NCBI GenBank assembly: GCA_036504595.1
Contig: DASXUX010000095.1
Coordinates: 1 to 64,000 of the forward strand
DNA length: 64,000 nt
Source of the DNA: DASXUX01 sp036504595
GTDB taxonomy: Bacteria; Planctomycetota; SZUA-567; H5-PLA8
Reading direction: 5' to 3'
Shown piece after piece: positions 33,483 through 41,581 of the stretch. The translations under genes and the position numbers were made by a program. The notes below the pieces were generated by a model, which saw only the letters and a program-made list of their open reading frames with translations, was not told the origin of the DNA and did no database searches. Position 1 is the first letter of the stretch. Each line of letters begins with the position of its first letter.

Positions 33483-33506
33483 CTGAAGAACCGACCGGCT
33501 TAAGTG

Positions 33507-33528
33507 GCGCAATCCTCCTGGATTGCGT
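33507..33528. repeat. Family E palindrome (CGCAATCCTCCTGGATTGCG)
   Basis: A perfect CGCAATCC/GGATTGCG hairpin with loop TCCT, upstream of the metallophosphoesterase gene. A second copy lies at 60477-60498, and a decayed copy follows at 33537-33557 (GGCGCAATCCGAGAGGATCG). Confidence 0.8.
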
Positions 33529-33566
33529 ATTACGTCGGCGCAATCCGAGAGGATCGCGTTACAGAC

Positions 33567-34217
33567 CTAGAACTTTTGACCGCAATTGTCGCAGAACGTC
33601 GCGCCTTCGCGTCGCGGCTTGCCGCACTGGCCGCACTTGGCCGCAGTTTCCGCCGGAGGCGTGCTGGGCGGAGAAGCGGGTTGCTGGTCAGTCGGCGGCG
33701 TGGAACCGGCGGCGACTTCGGGCGCGAGTTGCCAGAGCTTGAAGAAGACGAAGGCGAGCAGACCAAGGCCGAAGAGGCCCAGCAGGTTCCCGAGGCAAAC
33801 GCCCATGCGCAAGAAATCGAGGCAGCCGATCACACCAACGGTACCGACGATCATTCCGATCAGGTAGACGAGCTTGGGTCGGCCAGGAGTCTCCATCTTC
33901 AGCAACTTGAAGCTGGGCTCGCCGAAATGCAGATAGAGGCCAAACAGCGCAGTCAAAGGGATCGCGATGGCTTCGAGCGAACGCAATCCGCCGCCGCGGA
34001 AACTCAGCAGGTCCAGGCCGGAGATGCCTCCGCTATGGAAGACTCCGCCGCCAAACTGAATGTCCCAACTGGCGTAGTTGAACAGCAAACTGACGCCCGC
34101 CACGATCGATCCGGCGCAAAGGCCCCATTTGAGCGTGTTTTCGTCCAGAGTGCCGCTCTTGGCCTTTTCGATGAATTCCTTGCTCTTGCCCTTCACTTCG
34201 TCGATTGGATCGGCCAT
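33567..34217 (-). CDS. Membrane protein with C-terminal zinc ribbon
   Basis: A 216-aa protein. The N-terminal cytosolic helix (DEVKGKSKEFIEKAKSGTLD) is followed by four hydrophobic segments between residues 30 and 155 (for example LVYLIGMIVGTVGVIGCLDF). A Pro/Ser-rich linker leads to a terminal zinc ribbon, CGQCGKPRREGATFCDNCG (CxxC...CxxC). No known enzymatic motif is present. Such tail ribbons often read nucleic acid or protein partners at the membrane, but the role is unknown. Confidence 0.65.
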   Translation of the reverse strand: MADPIDEVKGKSKEFIEKAKSGTLDENTLKWGLCAGSIVAGVSLLFNYASWDIQFGGGVFHSGGISGLDLLSFRGGGLRSLEAIAIPLTALFGLYLHFGEPSFKLLKMETPGRPKLVYLIGMIVGTVGVIGCLDFLRMGVCLGNLLGLFGLGLLAFVFFKLWQLAPEVAAGSTPPTDQQPASPPSTPPAETAAKCGQCGKPRREGATFCDNCGQKF

Positions 34218-34297
34218 TGGCGCTGCTCCCATACCCGTTTGTAGGCTGAGAACGTATGACATGGGAGGGGGTTAGTCAATGAAACGAAGTCTGAAGA

Positions 34298-34384
34298 CTC
34301 TGGGAATGATGAATGAGGAATGATGAATGCGGAATAAGGCTGATGACCAAATTCATCATTCATCATTCCGCATTCCTCATTCGC
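34298..34384. repeat. Inverted word array (AATGATGAATG/CATTCATCATT)
   Basis: GAATGATGAATGAGGAATGA words (34307-34335) and complementary CATTCATCATTCCGCATTCC words (34352-34382), separated by 17 bases, in the divergent spacer before the BatA-like gene. The 5-bp-offset hairpin would be longer than 25 bp. The word recurs at 52486-52512. Confidence 0.8.
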
Positions 34385-34433
34385 ATGCCTCTGTCCGTTG
34401 ACAAATCCTCTTGCAACGCCGAAAACTGGCGGC

Positions 34434-36671
34434 ATGGAATTCTGGCATGCGGCGTTTCTGGCGGGGACGGCCACCTTGGCAATACCGGTGGTCATCCACC
34501 TGATTTTCCGCATGCGCAAGCGGCGCGTCATTTTCTCCTCGTTGCGTTTTTTGCAGGAATCGGTGTTGCGTGAGACGCGGCGGCTGCGGCTGCGCGAGAT
34601 CCTGCTGCTGTTGCTGCGCTGCGCGGCGTGTGTGCTGATCGCATTGTGCTTTGCCCGTCCCTTCCGGCCGGATAGCGCTCTGGCCGGCGGAAACCGGCCG
34701 CAGGAAGACTTGGCGATTGTGCTGGACGATTCGCCCAGCCTGGCCGCTCAGGAAGATGCCAGCGTGCGCTGGCCGGCGCTGCTGGAGCGGGCGCGGAAGC
34801 AAGTGTCGAGGAGAGCAGCCGGCGACCGGGTGGCGCTGGTGTTGGCGAGCGAGCCATCGCGGGCGGAGATCGAGCTTTCCAGCAATTTCGGCGCGGTGAG
34901 CACGGCGCTGCAGCGCGAAAAACCGTCGGCTCGGCGTGGGGACTTGGGGCAGGCGCTGACGACGGCGATCGAACTGCTGGCGACGTCCAACCAGAGCGTG
35001 CGGCGCGTCGTCGTGTACAGCGATTTTCAGAGCAATCAGATCGAACGCGGCGCGTGGGCCAGTGCGGCTCAGAAGGCGGCGGCGGCGGGGCGCGGGATCG
35101 GCATTGAGTTAGACACGCCGTCGGGAGTTCAGCCGAAGCGGCTCGCGAACCTGAGCGTTACCGACGTTCGCCCGAAAAGCGATGTGTGGATCGATGGCCG
35201 GCCGGTGCCGTTTGCGGTGCGCGTGGCCAACCAAAGCGAGAGCGAGCAGCCCAGTCTGCAGGTGAAGTTGACGGTGGATGGCAAGGTGCTCGCCACACGC
35301 AACGTGGGCCTGGGGCCGCGGTCGAGCGCGGAGATTGAACTTAGCGCGGTTTTCCCTCGCGCCGGAGAAGTCTCTGGCCAGGTCGAGATTGTTTCCCACG
35401 ACGCATTTCCTGAAGACGACAAACGCCTGTTTGCGTTGAAATTGCGCGACAGCTTGAAGGTGCTGGTGATTGAGGAGCACCTGGGCGAAAAGGACAGCTT
35501 TCTGGACGAAGGCTACTACGTGCGAATGGCGCTCGATCCACGCGCCCGTGGCCCCGATGCGCCGGCTGCGTCGAGCCAGAACTACGTACAGGTCATCTCC
35601 AGCGAACTGGCGCGCGTGACGCAGGAGCTTTGCCGCAACGCGGACTTGATTGTGCTGACCGGCATTACCACGATGAGCGAGCCGCAACTGACCATGCTCG
35701 AGAACGTGGTGCGCGAGGGACGCAATCTGGTTCTGTTCACGGGGCGTTCGGACGGTAGGCTTTCGGATGTGTTCTACAACGGGCCGTTCTGGAAGGACGG
35801 CAAGGGGCTCCTGCCAGCTCGTCCCGGCACGCTGTACGAAGGCAACCGAATGGAAGGCAAGTACCATCAGCTTGGAGAATTCAAAGCGGAACACACGCTG
35901 TTCAAGCCCTTTTCGGGCGTGAATGAGCCCAACTTGCGCCTGCCGCGCTACGTGAAGCACTTTCAGGCCAGCGCGGCGGATTTGGTAGCGCCGGCCTCCG
36001 CGCCGGCAGGGGTGGCGCCGACGTCTGGAGCCGGCCGGGATGCCGGCGCCACCCCCGCCCGTCCTGCGGGCGAACTCCTCGCGACGTTCGGCGATGGCAC
36101 TCCGATGGCGATGGAACGGACGTTCGGACGCGGGACTGTGCTGATGTTTACGTTTGCGCCGCGGCCAGAATCGACGGACTTGGTGAAACGGAAAGCATTC
36201 GTGCCGCTGCTGCATCAGGCGGTGCGGTACTTGGCGGGCACAGGCGCGACGGCGCGGCGCAACCTGATCGTCGGCGATCAGTTCGATTTCGGCGATGCGG
36301 GAGCCCCTCCGGACGCGCCGGTCACACTCGAAAAACCGGGAATGACCAAGGAAGTGCTCAACCTGAACGGAAAGGATCACCCCGCGGCCGAACTATCGGG
36401 GCTGTACGTTGCCACGTTTCCAAAGGGCAATGTGCAGGAGCGCACGGTGTGGGCGGTCAATCTGGACCCACGGGAAAGTGAACTGAATTCAGAAGATTTA
36501 GCTTCCCTGCGCAACGTGTTCGCGTCTAATACCTTGGATGGCAAGGTCGCCGGCGGCCAGCGCCAGTGGGACGACGAACAGAAGGCGCAGGCTCCGGACT
36601 GGCGGTACTTCTTGTTGGCTGCGATCGGCTGTCTGCTGTTAGAAGTCTGGTTGAGGGATTGGTGGGCGTAA
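34434..36671 (+). CDS. BatA-like double-transmembrane VWA-type protein
   Basis: A 745-aa inner-membrane protein. It starts with the conserved BatA/aerotolerance N-terminus: HAAFLAGTATLAIPVVIHLI, RMRKRRVIFSSLRFLQES, then the second helix LLLLLRCAACVLIALCFARPF. A VWA-like domain follows (AIVLDDSPSLAAQE ... VVVYSDFQSNQIER), then Ig-like and GATase-like regions (DLIVLTGITTMSEPQLTMLE), and a final helix YFLLAAIGCLLLEVWLRDWW. Residues about 518-545 (LVAPASAPAGVAPTSGAGRD in part) are a compound family A repeat. First gene of a four-gene envelope cluster. Confidence 0.87.
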   Translation: MEFWHAAFLAGTATLAIPVVIHLIFRMRKRRVIFSSLRFLQESVLRETRRLRLREILLLLLRCAACVLIALCFARPFRPDSALAGGNRPQEDLAIVLDDSPSLAAQEDASVRWPALLERARKQVSRRAAGDRVALVLASEPSRAEIELSSNFGAVSTALQREKPSARRGDLGQALTTAIELLATSNQSVRRVVVYSDFQSNQIERGAWASAAQKAAAAGRGIGIELDTPSGVQPKRLANLSVTDVRPKSDVWIDGRPVPFAVRVANQSESEQPSLQVKLTVDGKVLATRNVGLGPRSSAEIELSAVFPRAGEVSGQVEIVSHDAFPEDDKRLFALKLRDSLKVLVIEEHLGEKDSFLDEGYYVRMALDPRARGPDAPAASSQNYVQVISSELARVTQELCRNADLIVLTGITTMSEPQLTMLENVVREGRNLVLFTGRSDGRLSDVFYNGPFWKDGKGLLPARPGTLYEGNRMEGKYHQLGEFKAEHTLFKPFSGVNEPNLRLPRYVKHFQASAADLVAPASAPAGVAPTSGAGRDAGATPARPAGELLATFGDGTPMAMERTFGRGTVLMFTFAPRPESTDLVKRKAFVPLLHQAVRYLAGTGATARRNLIVGDQFDFGDAGAPPDAPVTLEKPGMTKEVLNLNGKDHPAAELSGLYVATFPKGNVQERTVWAVNLDPRESELNSEDLASLRNVFASNTLDGKVAGGQRQWDDEQKAQAPDWRYFLLAAIGCLLLEVWLRDWWA
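35984..36053 (+). repeat. Compound family A element, in frame in the BatA-like gene
   Basis: A complete forward copy (35984-36007) is followed by a second pair GGTGGCGCCG ... CGGCGCCACC (36010-36053). The 70 bp are read without a stop as an Ala/Pro/Gly-rich segment. Confidence 0.8.
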
Positions 36672-36740
36672 CGGAAGGTTTCGGGTTTGTGGTTCATGGT
36701 TCGTGGTTGAGCCCGATCTGAGCCTTGGAGAGGTGACCGT

Positions 36741-39700
36741 ATGCCGACTGCGATGGAACCGCAGGCCGTGCTTGAACCGGGAGCGGCGCAGGCCTGGACA
36801 CTGATTGAGACGCGCGTCGCGGGCGTGCGACAGAAGAACCGTGCCAAGTTTTTGGGCACGGGACTGTGTGCCGCTCTGGCCGTCTTCGTTGCGGCGTTTC
36901 TGGGGTTCAGCGCCGCGGATATTCTGTTCAAGCTGTCGGTCAGCAGCCGCGTGCTGGCGCTGCTTTCGACGTTGATTGCGATTGGCGTGACGGTGTTCTG
37001 GTCGATCATCCGCCCGTGGACGCGGCTGGGCGGAGCGGTGCAGGTCGCGCGCAATGTCGAAGGCGTCTACCCGCAGCTTGACGAACAGCTTTCCACGGCC
37101 GTCGAGTACGGCCTCAATCCGCAGCTTAGCGAAAGGACTTCGAGTCCGGCTCTGGTCGGCGCGTTGATGCGGCAGACGGCGGAGCGCGCCGAACCGCTCG
37201 ACTTTGCACGCACGATTCACTGGAAGCCGCTGGCGATCGCGGCGCTGCTGGCGTTTTTGCTGGCCGCTGGGGTGGCGGGGTACGCTTCGGTCGAGGGGCG
37301 GCTGTTCAAGATCACGCTTTCGCGATTCCTGAAGCCGATGGCGAGCCTGCCGGTGCCGACGTTGACGGAGATCGTCAGCGTTTCGCCGGGAAATGACGAG
37401 GTGCCGCTGGAACACAGCGTGCCGGTCGCGGTGCAAGTCACGGGGCGCAAGCCGGCGACGGCGACGCTCTCGGTCTTTGTGGGCGGCGAGCAGGACGGTG
37501 GTAGCGCCGGCGTCCCCGCCGGCCATTGGGAAGACCGCGTGATGGACGTTGATCCGGCGGATGGGCGCTACAAGGCGACGCTGCGCCGGTTGCTGGACAC
37601 GACGCGTTACCGCGTGATGGCCGGCGACACGGAATCGCCCGAATACAAGATCGATGTCTACAAGCCGCCTGAAATCAGCGACTTCGTGCTGCGCCTGGAA
37701 TACCCGTCGTACACCGGCCGCGGGATTGAAACGCTCGCGCCCGGAGTCGGCGACGTGCGCGTGCTGCGCGGGACGACCGTTCACGTTGAGCTTCAGGCCA
37801 ACACTCCGCTGGCGTCGGCAAAGGCATCGTTCAAGTCAGGACGGGCAGCGGTCGCCGGAACTTTGGAAGGCGCCGAGAAGCGCAAGGCGGAGGTGGCGTT
37901 TAAGGTCGATAAAGACGACGAGTACCAGATTCAGATCGCCAATCCGCGCGGCAAGACCGGCTCGGGGCTGTTGTACACGATCAAAGCCCTGAAGGACCGG
38001 CCGCCGAAGGTGAGCATCAAGAAGCCCGAGAAAGACTTGATGGTGCATCGCGAGCAGACGGTGGAAATTCAGATCGCCGCCGACGATGACATCGGCGTGG
38101 CGGAGATGGGCATCTACCACAGTCTGGACCTCGACGAAACCAAGACGATGGTGCGGCGCTTGGATCCGCCGGCCGTGCGCGCGGAAGGCAAGTTGGTCTG
38201 GGAACTGGGGCACTTGGGGCTGAAGGGCGGCGAGGTCATCGCGTACTACGCCTACGCGCTGGACAACGACACGCTCAGCGGGCCCAAGATGGCCAAGAGC
38301 GATATCCACTTCCTCACGATTTATGACGAGCAGGAATACGATCAGCAGAAGAACCCCGACAGCAAGAAGCCGCCGACTCCGCCCGCGGTCAAGCAGCTCG
38401 ACAAACTGGTCGATGCGCAGAAGAAACTGCTGAAAGAGACGTTCGCTCAAGCACAGTTGCGCGAAGCGGCCAAGCCGCAGCCCATCACCGACGCGGAGAA
38501 AAACGCGGCGAGCAAGACCGGCGACGCTCAGAAGAAACTGCGCGGCCAGGTCGAAGAGATGATCGAGAAGGTCAAGCAAGAACTGGAGCAGGCTGAGGAG
38601 AACCCGAATCAGCCGGCGGATGATCCGAACGGGCCGAAACCGGCTCAGGGCACGGGCATGGGCTCGAAAGAACTGAAGCACCTGGAAGCGGCAACGGAGA
38701 AGATGACGTCGGCCGAGGGCAAACTGAAGGTGCCGGACACGGCTCAAGCGGTGAGGCCGGAGACCGAATCGCTGCGGCACTTGAGCGAGACGCGGCGACT
38801 GCTGCTTTCGGACAAGGATGGCGATCCGCGCTTCAAGATGGCGATGGACAAGCAGTCCAAAAAGAAGAAGCAGCAGGAACAAAGCCAGCAGCAGCAGGAC
38901 GAACAGCAGGCGAAGCAGGAAATGACCGAACTGCCGAAGATGATGGATCGCGAGAAGCAGCTCGAGCGCGAACTGGCCGAATTGAACGAACGCAAGAAGA
39001 AGAACCCGCCGCCGGAAGGTCAGCAAACTGAGGAGCAGAAGCGCGAGCAGGAAGAGCAGCGCAAGCTTCAACGCGAGAAGCAGCAAGAGTTGGAGAAACT
39101 CGCGAAGGAAGCAGAGGAGCGCGCGCGGAAGCTGGAGCGGCTGGCAGCGCGCAATCCAAATTTTCAGAACGCGGCCGACAAGATGCGGCAAGCGCAGGAG
39201 AAGCTCGAAAAGGCGGCCGAGGAAGCTCGCAAGCAGGCCGAGCAGAATTCGAAAGAGGCGCAAGAGCAAACGCGGCAGGCTCAAAACGACACCAAGGACG
39301 CGCACCGCAGTCTGCGCAACGAACTGGAGCGGCAGATTCGCAACGAGTTGAACAACCTGCAGAAAGACGCGCAGGAGTTGGCGCAGCGGCAACAGGATCT
39401 GGCCGAACAGACGAAGCAGGCACAGAATCAGGACCAGCAGCAGAATCAGCCGCAGCAAGGGAAACCGGAGAAAGGACAGCCCCAGCAAGGGAAACCGCAG
39501 CAGGGACAGCCTCAACAAGGGCAACCGCAACAAGGCCAGCCTCAACAAGGTCAACCGCAACAGGGACAACCGCAACAGGGACAACCACAGCAAGGAAAGC
39601 CGCAGCAAGGGCGGCCAAGTTCGCAGCAGCAGATGAAGGGGATGGCGGGGCAGGAGCGCGAGATTCGGAACGATCTGAAGGATCTGGCGGACCGCTTGGA

Positions 39701-41447
39701 GAAGATGGCGGGGAAAGCTGGAGAGAACGATCTGGCTGGAACGCCGGAAGTGAAGCAGGCGCAGCAGCAGGCCGGCGAAAGCGGCGCGGCGAACCAGACC
39801 ACGCAGAAGGCGCAGGACGCTCTGCAATCCGGGAAGCCGGAGGACGCTCAACGCGAGACCGCGAAGGCCGCGAAGGCGCTGGAACAGATCGCCAGCACCT
39901 TGCGCGAAGCGTCGCAGAAAACCACCGCTGCGGACATGAAGGATTTGGCGAAGGCTCTGAAGAAATTGCAGGGCTTGGCGAAGGAACAAAGCGACCTCAA
40001 TCGCGAAATCGCGCAGAAAGTGGCGCAGGCTGTCCAGCCTGCGGGAGCCCCGTCTTTGGCCGAGCGCGAGGAAAAAGTCGGGCAGGGTGCGCGCGAGCTC
40101 GCCGATGCAGCCGAGAAGATGGAAGTGTTGCGCCAGCAGGGCAAGCAGGGCGTCACCAAGGAGCGCTTGGACGATGCGGCGAAATCCGCGGCCACGGCGT
40201 CGCAAGCTCTGAAGGCTCAGGACACGCCCGCGGCAAAGGCGCCGGCGGAGAACACGGAAAAGGCGCTGAACCAGGCTCTAACCGAGATGGAGCGCGCGGC
40301 GGGAAAGACGCTGGAAGACAAGGCTCGCGACGCGAAAAACCTCGCCAAAGCCGCGCGCGAAAATCAGGACAAGGCCAGTTCGGCCGCCAAAGACATTGAA
40401 CAGAAGCCAAACGATGCTGCGCTGGATCAGGCCAGCGCCGCCAAGCGCGATGAGGCAGCGAGCAAAGAATTCCAGGCGTCACGTGATGCTCAGCGGTTGG
40501 ACCATGCACTGGACGGCTTGCAGCAGATGGCTCAGGAAGCCAACCCGGCCGCGGCGGATGCCGCCAAGCAGGCGCGCGAAATGACGGCTCAAGCGCAGTT
40601 GCCGAAGGCGATGGAGGATTTGGCGAGAGGCATCGAGAAGATCGGCGATCAGAACCGCGACCGTAAGGGAGCGGACCCGAAGCTCACGCCCAAGGACGCT
40701 TCGCAAAAAGGCGAGCAACTTGGGCAGGTCGTGAAGGACGTCGAGAAGCAACTGGATGCGTTTATGGCGGAGGCGACGGGCTCTCCGCTGGACCGGCTGC
40801 GGCAGATGGAACAGGCGGCGCGCGAAGCGGCCAAGCGCGCGCAGGAGTTGGCGCAAGCAGAGCAGAACCGCGACCCTAAGGGAGCGGAGAAGAAGCCGGA
40901 TTCCAAGCCTGACCCGAACGCCAAGCCTGATCCCAATTCAAAGCAGCCGGGGCAGAAACCGGGCGAGGGCAAGCCTGACCCGAACGCGAAGTCTGATCCG
41001 AACGCAAAGACCGATCCCAAAGACAAGCCCGACGGCAAGGAAGCACCGCAGGGAACTCCCGAGCAGCGTGCGGAGGCGCTGAAGAAACTGGAGAACGATT
41101 TGAAGCGCTTGCAGCCGAAGCTGGAGCGGCTGGAACCGAACGCGCCGGAGATCGTGAAGATGCGCGAAGCGGTCGCGGCCGCGGAAGCAGCCAAGGAGCC
41201 GCAACCGAAGGCTGATCCGAATGCCGCGCCGGCGCCCGGCGGGCAGAAGAGCGGCGGGCCGGCGCTGGATCGGACCGGAAAGTTGATGGATGAGATCGTT
41301 GGCGGGTTGGTCACGCGAATCGAACGCATTCTCCGCGCGCGGGAAATTCGCCCGGATGAAGATGAGGACGCTCCGAAGGAATACCGGACGCTGGTGGATC
41401 GGTACTACCGGGCGTTGTCGGAAGACGTGGAAGAGGACAAGAAATAG
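36741..41447 (+). CDS. Giant coiled-coil membrane protein (DUF4175-like)
   Basis: A 1568-aa protein. Three membrane helices lie at residues about 40-60, 65-90 and 160-182 (AIAALLAFLLAAGVAGYASV), followed by Ig-like beta domains (about 190-500) and a long, Gln/Glu/Lys/Ala-rich coiled coil to the end. Residues about 907-960 are tandem PQQGQ/PQQGK pentapeptides. The layout resembles DUF4175/TIGR02302-type proteins found beside BatA/VWA genes. Family A, D and F repeats are read in frame in this one gene. GGAGAGG supports the start. It probably spans the periplasm and interacts with the neighbouring VWA proteins. Confidence 0.75.
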   Translation: MPTAMEPQAVLEPGAAQAWTLIETRVAGVRQKNRAKFLGTGLCAALAVFVAAFLGFSAADILFKLSVSSRVLALLSTLIAIGVTVFWSIIRPWTRLGGAVQVARNVEGVYPQLDEQLSTAVEYGLNPQLSERTSSPALVGALMRQTAERAEPLDFARTIHWKPLAIAALLAFLLAAGVAGYASVEGRLFKITLSRFLKPMASLPVPTLTEIVSVSPGNDEVPLEHSVPVAVQVTGRKPATATLSVFVGGEQDGGSAGVPAGHWEDRVMDVDPADGRYKATLRRLLDTTRYRVMAGDTESPEYKIDVYKPPEISDFVLRLEYPSYTGRGIETLAPGVGDVRVLRGTTVHVELQANTPLASAKASFKSGRAAVAGTLEGAEKRKAEVAFKVDKDDEYQIQIANPRGKTGSGLLYTIKALKDRPPKVSIKKPEKDLMVHREQTVEIQIAADDDIGVAEMGIYHSLDLDETKTMVRRLDPPAVRAEGKLVWELGHLGLKGGEVIAYYAYALDNDTLSGPKMAKSDIHFLTIYDEQEYDQQKNPDSKKPPTPPAVKQLDKLVDAQKKLLKETFAQAQLREAAKPQPITDAEKNAASKTGDAQKKLRGQVEEMIEKVKQELEQAEENPNQPADDPNGPKPAQGTGMGSKELKHLEAATEKMTSAEGKLKVPDTAQAVRPETESLRHLSETRRLLLSDKDGDPRFKMAMDKQSKKKKQQEQSQQQQDEQQAKQEMTELPKMMDREKQLERELAELNERKKKNPPPEGQQTEEQKREQEEQRKLQREKQQELEKLAKEAEERARKLERLAARNPNFQNAADKMRQAQEKLEKAAEEARKQAEQNSKEAQEQTRQAQNDTKDAHRSLRNELERQIRNELNNLQKDAQELAQRQQDLAEQTKQAQNQDQQQNQPQQGKPEKGQPQQGKPQQGQPQQGQPQQGQPQQGQPQQGQPQQGQPQQGKPQQGRPSSQQQMKGMAGQEREIRNDLKDLADRLEKMAGKAGENDLAGTPEVKQAQQQAGESGAANQTTQKAQDALQSGKPEDAQRETAKAAKALEQIASTLREASQKTTAADMKDLAKALKKLQGLAKEQSDLNREIAQKVAQAVQPAGAPSLAEREEKVGQGARELADAAEKMEVLRQQGKQGVTKERLDDAAKSAATASQALKAQDTPAAKAPAENTEKALNQALTEMERAAGKTLEDKARDAKNLAKAARENQDKASSAAKDIEQKPNDAALDQASAAKRDEAASKEFQASRDAQRLDHALDGLQQMAQEANPAAADAAKQAREMTAQAQLPKAMEDLARGIEKIGDQNRDRKGADPKLTPKDASQKGEQLGQVVKDVEKQLDAFMAEATGSPLDRLRQMEQAAREAAKRAQELAQAEQNRDPKGAEKKPDSKPDPNAKPDPNSKQPGQKPGEGKPDPNAKSDPNAKTDPKDKPDGKEAPQGTPEQRAEALKKLENDLKRLQPKLERLEPNAPEIVKMREAVAAAEAAKEPQPKADPNAAPAPGGQKSGGPALDRTGKLMDEIVGGLVTRIERILRAREIRPDEDEDAPKEYRTLVDRYYRALSEDVEEDKK
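37500..37523 (+). repeat. Family A element, alternative reading frame
   Basis: Variant GCCGGCGTCCCCGCCGGC read as GSAGVPAG, one frame different from the usual VAPASVPAG. Only the third frame of the element (TAG CGC) contains a stop. Confidence 0.7.
39445..39615 (+). repeat. 15-bp tandem coding repeat (PQQGQ/PQQGK)
   Basis: About eleven tandem copies of a 15-bp unit such as CCGCAACAGGGACAA encode PQQG[QK] pentapeptides in the giant coiled-coil protein. Synonymous differences between copies (CAA/CAG, GGG/GGA) show the array is not brand new. Confidence 0.9.
40031..40052 (+). repeat. Family F palindrome (GCAGGCTGTCCAGCCTGC)
   Basis: A perfect GCAGGCT/AGCCTGC hairpin read in frame as QAVQPA within the coiled-coil gene. 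No second full copy was found in the window. Confidence 0.5.
40650..40674 (+). repeat. Family D repeat, in frame
   Basis: A copy of GAACCGCGACCGTAAGGGAG read as QNRDRKGA in the coiled-coil protein, in a frame different from the pta copy, where the same DNA gives a stop. Confidence 0.8.
40863..40887 (+). repeat. Family D repeat, in frame
   Basis: A second in-frame copy in the same gene, one base different (CCCTAAG), read as QNRDPKGA. Confidence 0.8.
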
Positions 41448-41577
41448 TCAGTTGTCAGTGGTCCGTTGTCCGTAGTCTGGCGGCATTCGGGCCGGCGAGT
41501 TTTCACGGCGGGCGTTCAACAACGGACAACTGACAACGGACAACTGACAACGGACAACTGACAACAACTGACTAAGG
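41447..41577. repeat. Inverted word array (GTCAGTTGTC/GACAACTGAC)
   Basis: GTCAGTTGTCAGTGGTCCGT words (41448-41475) and five complementary ACGGACAACTGACA copies (41518-41573) fill the spacer between the coiled-coil and VWA genes. The second arm ends next to the ribosome site AAGGA. Confidence 0.85.
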
Positions 41578-41581
41578 ACCA

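Noticed and set aside
37836..40205. 789-codon open frame on the minus strand, opposite the coiled-coil gene
   Set aside because: Leu/Arg-rich shadow of the Gln/Glu/Lys-rich coding strand; no motif, no ribosome site, and the plus-strand protein has clear domain structure.
41447..41577. Word arrays considered as a CRISPR array
   Set aside because: Units are 7-14 bases without constant 20-40-base repeats and spacers, and both orientations occur around a centre; no cas genes.
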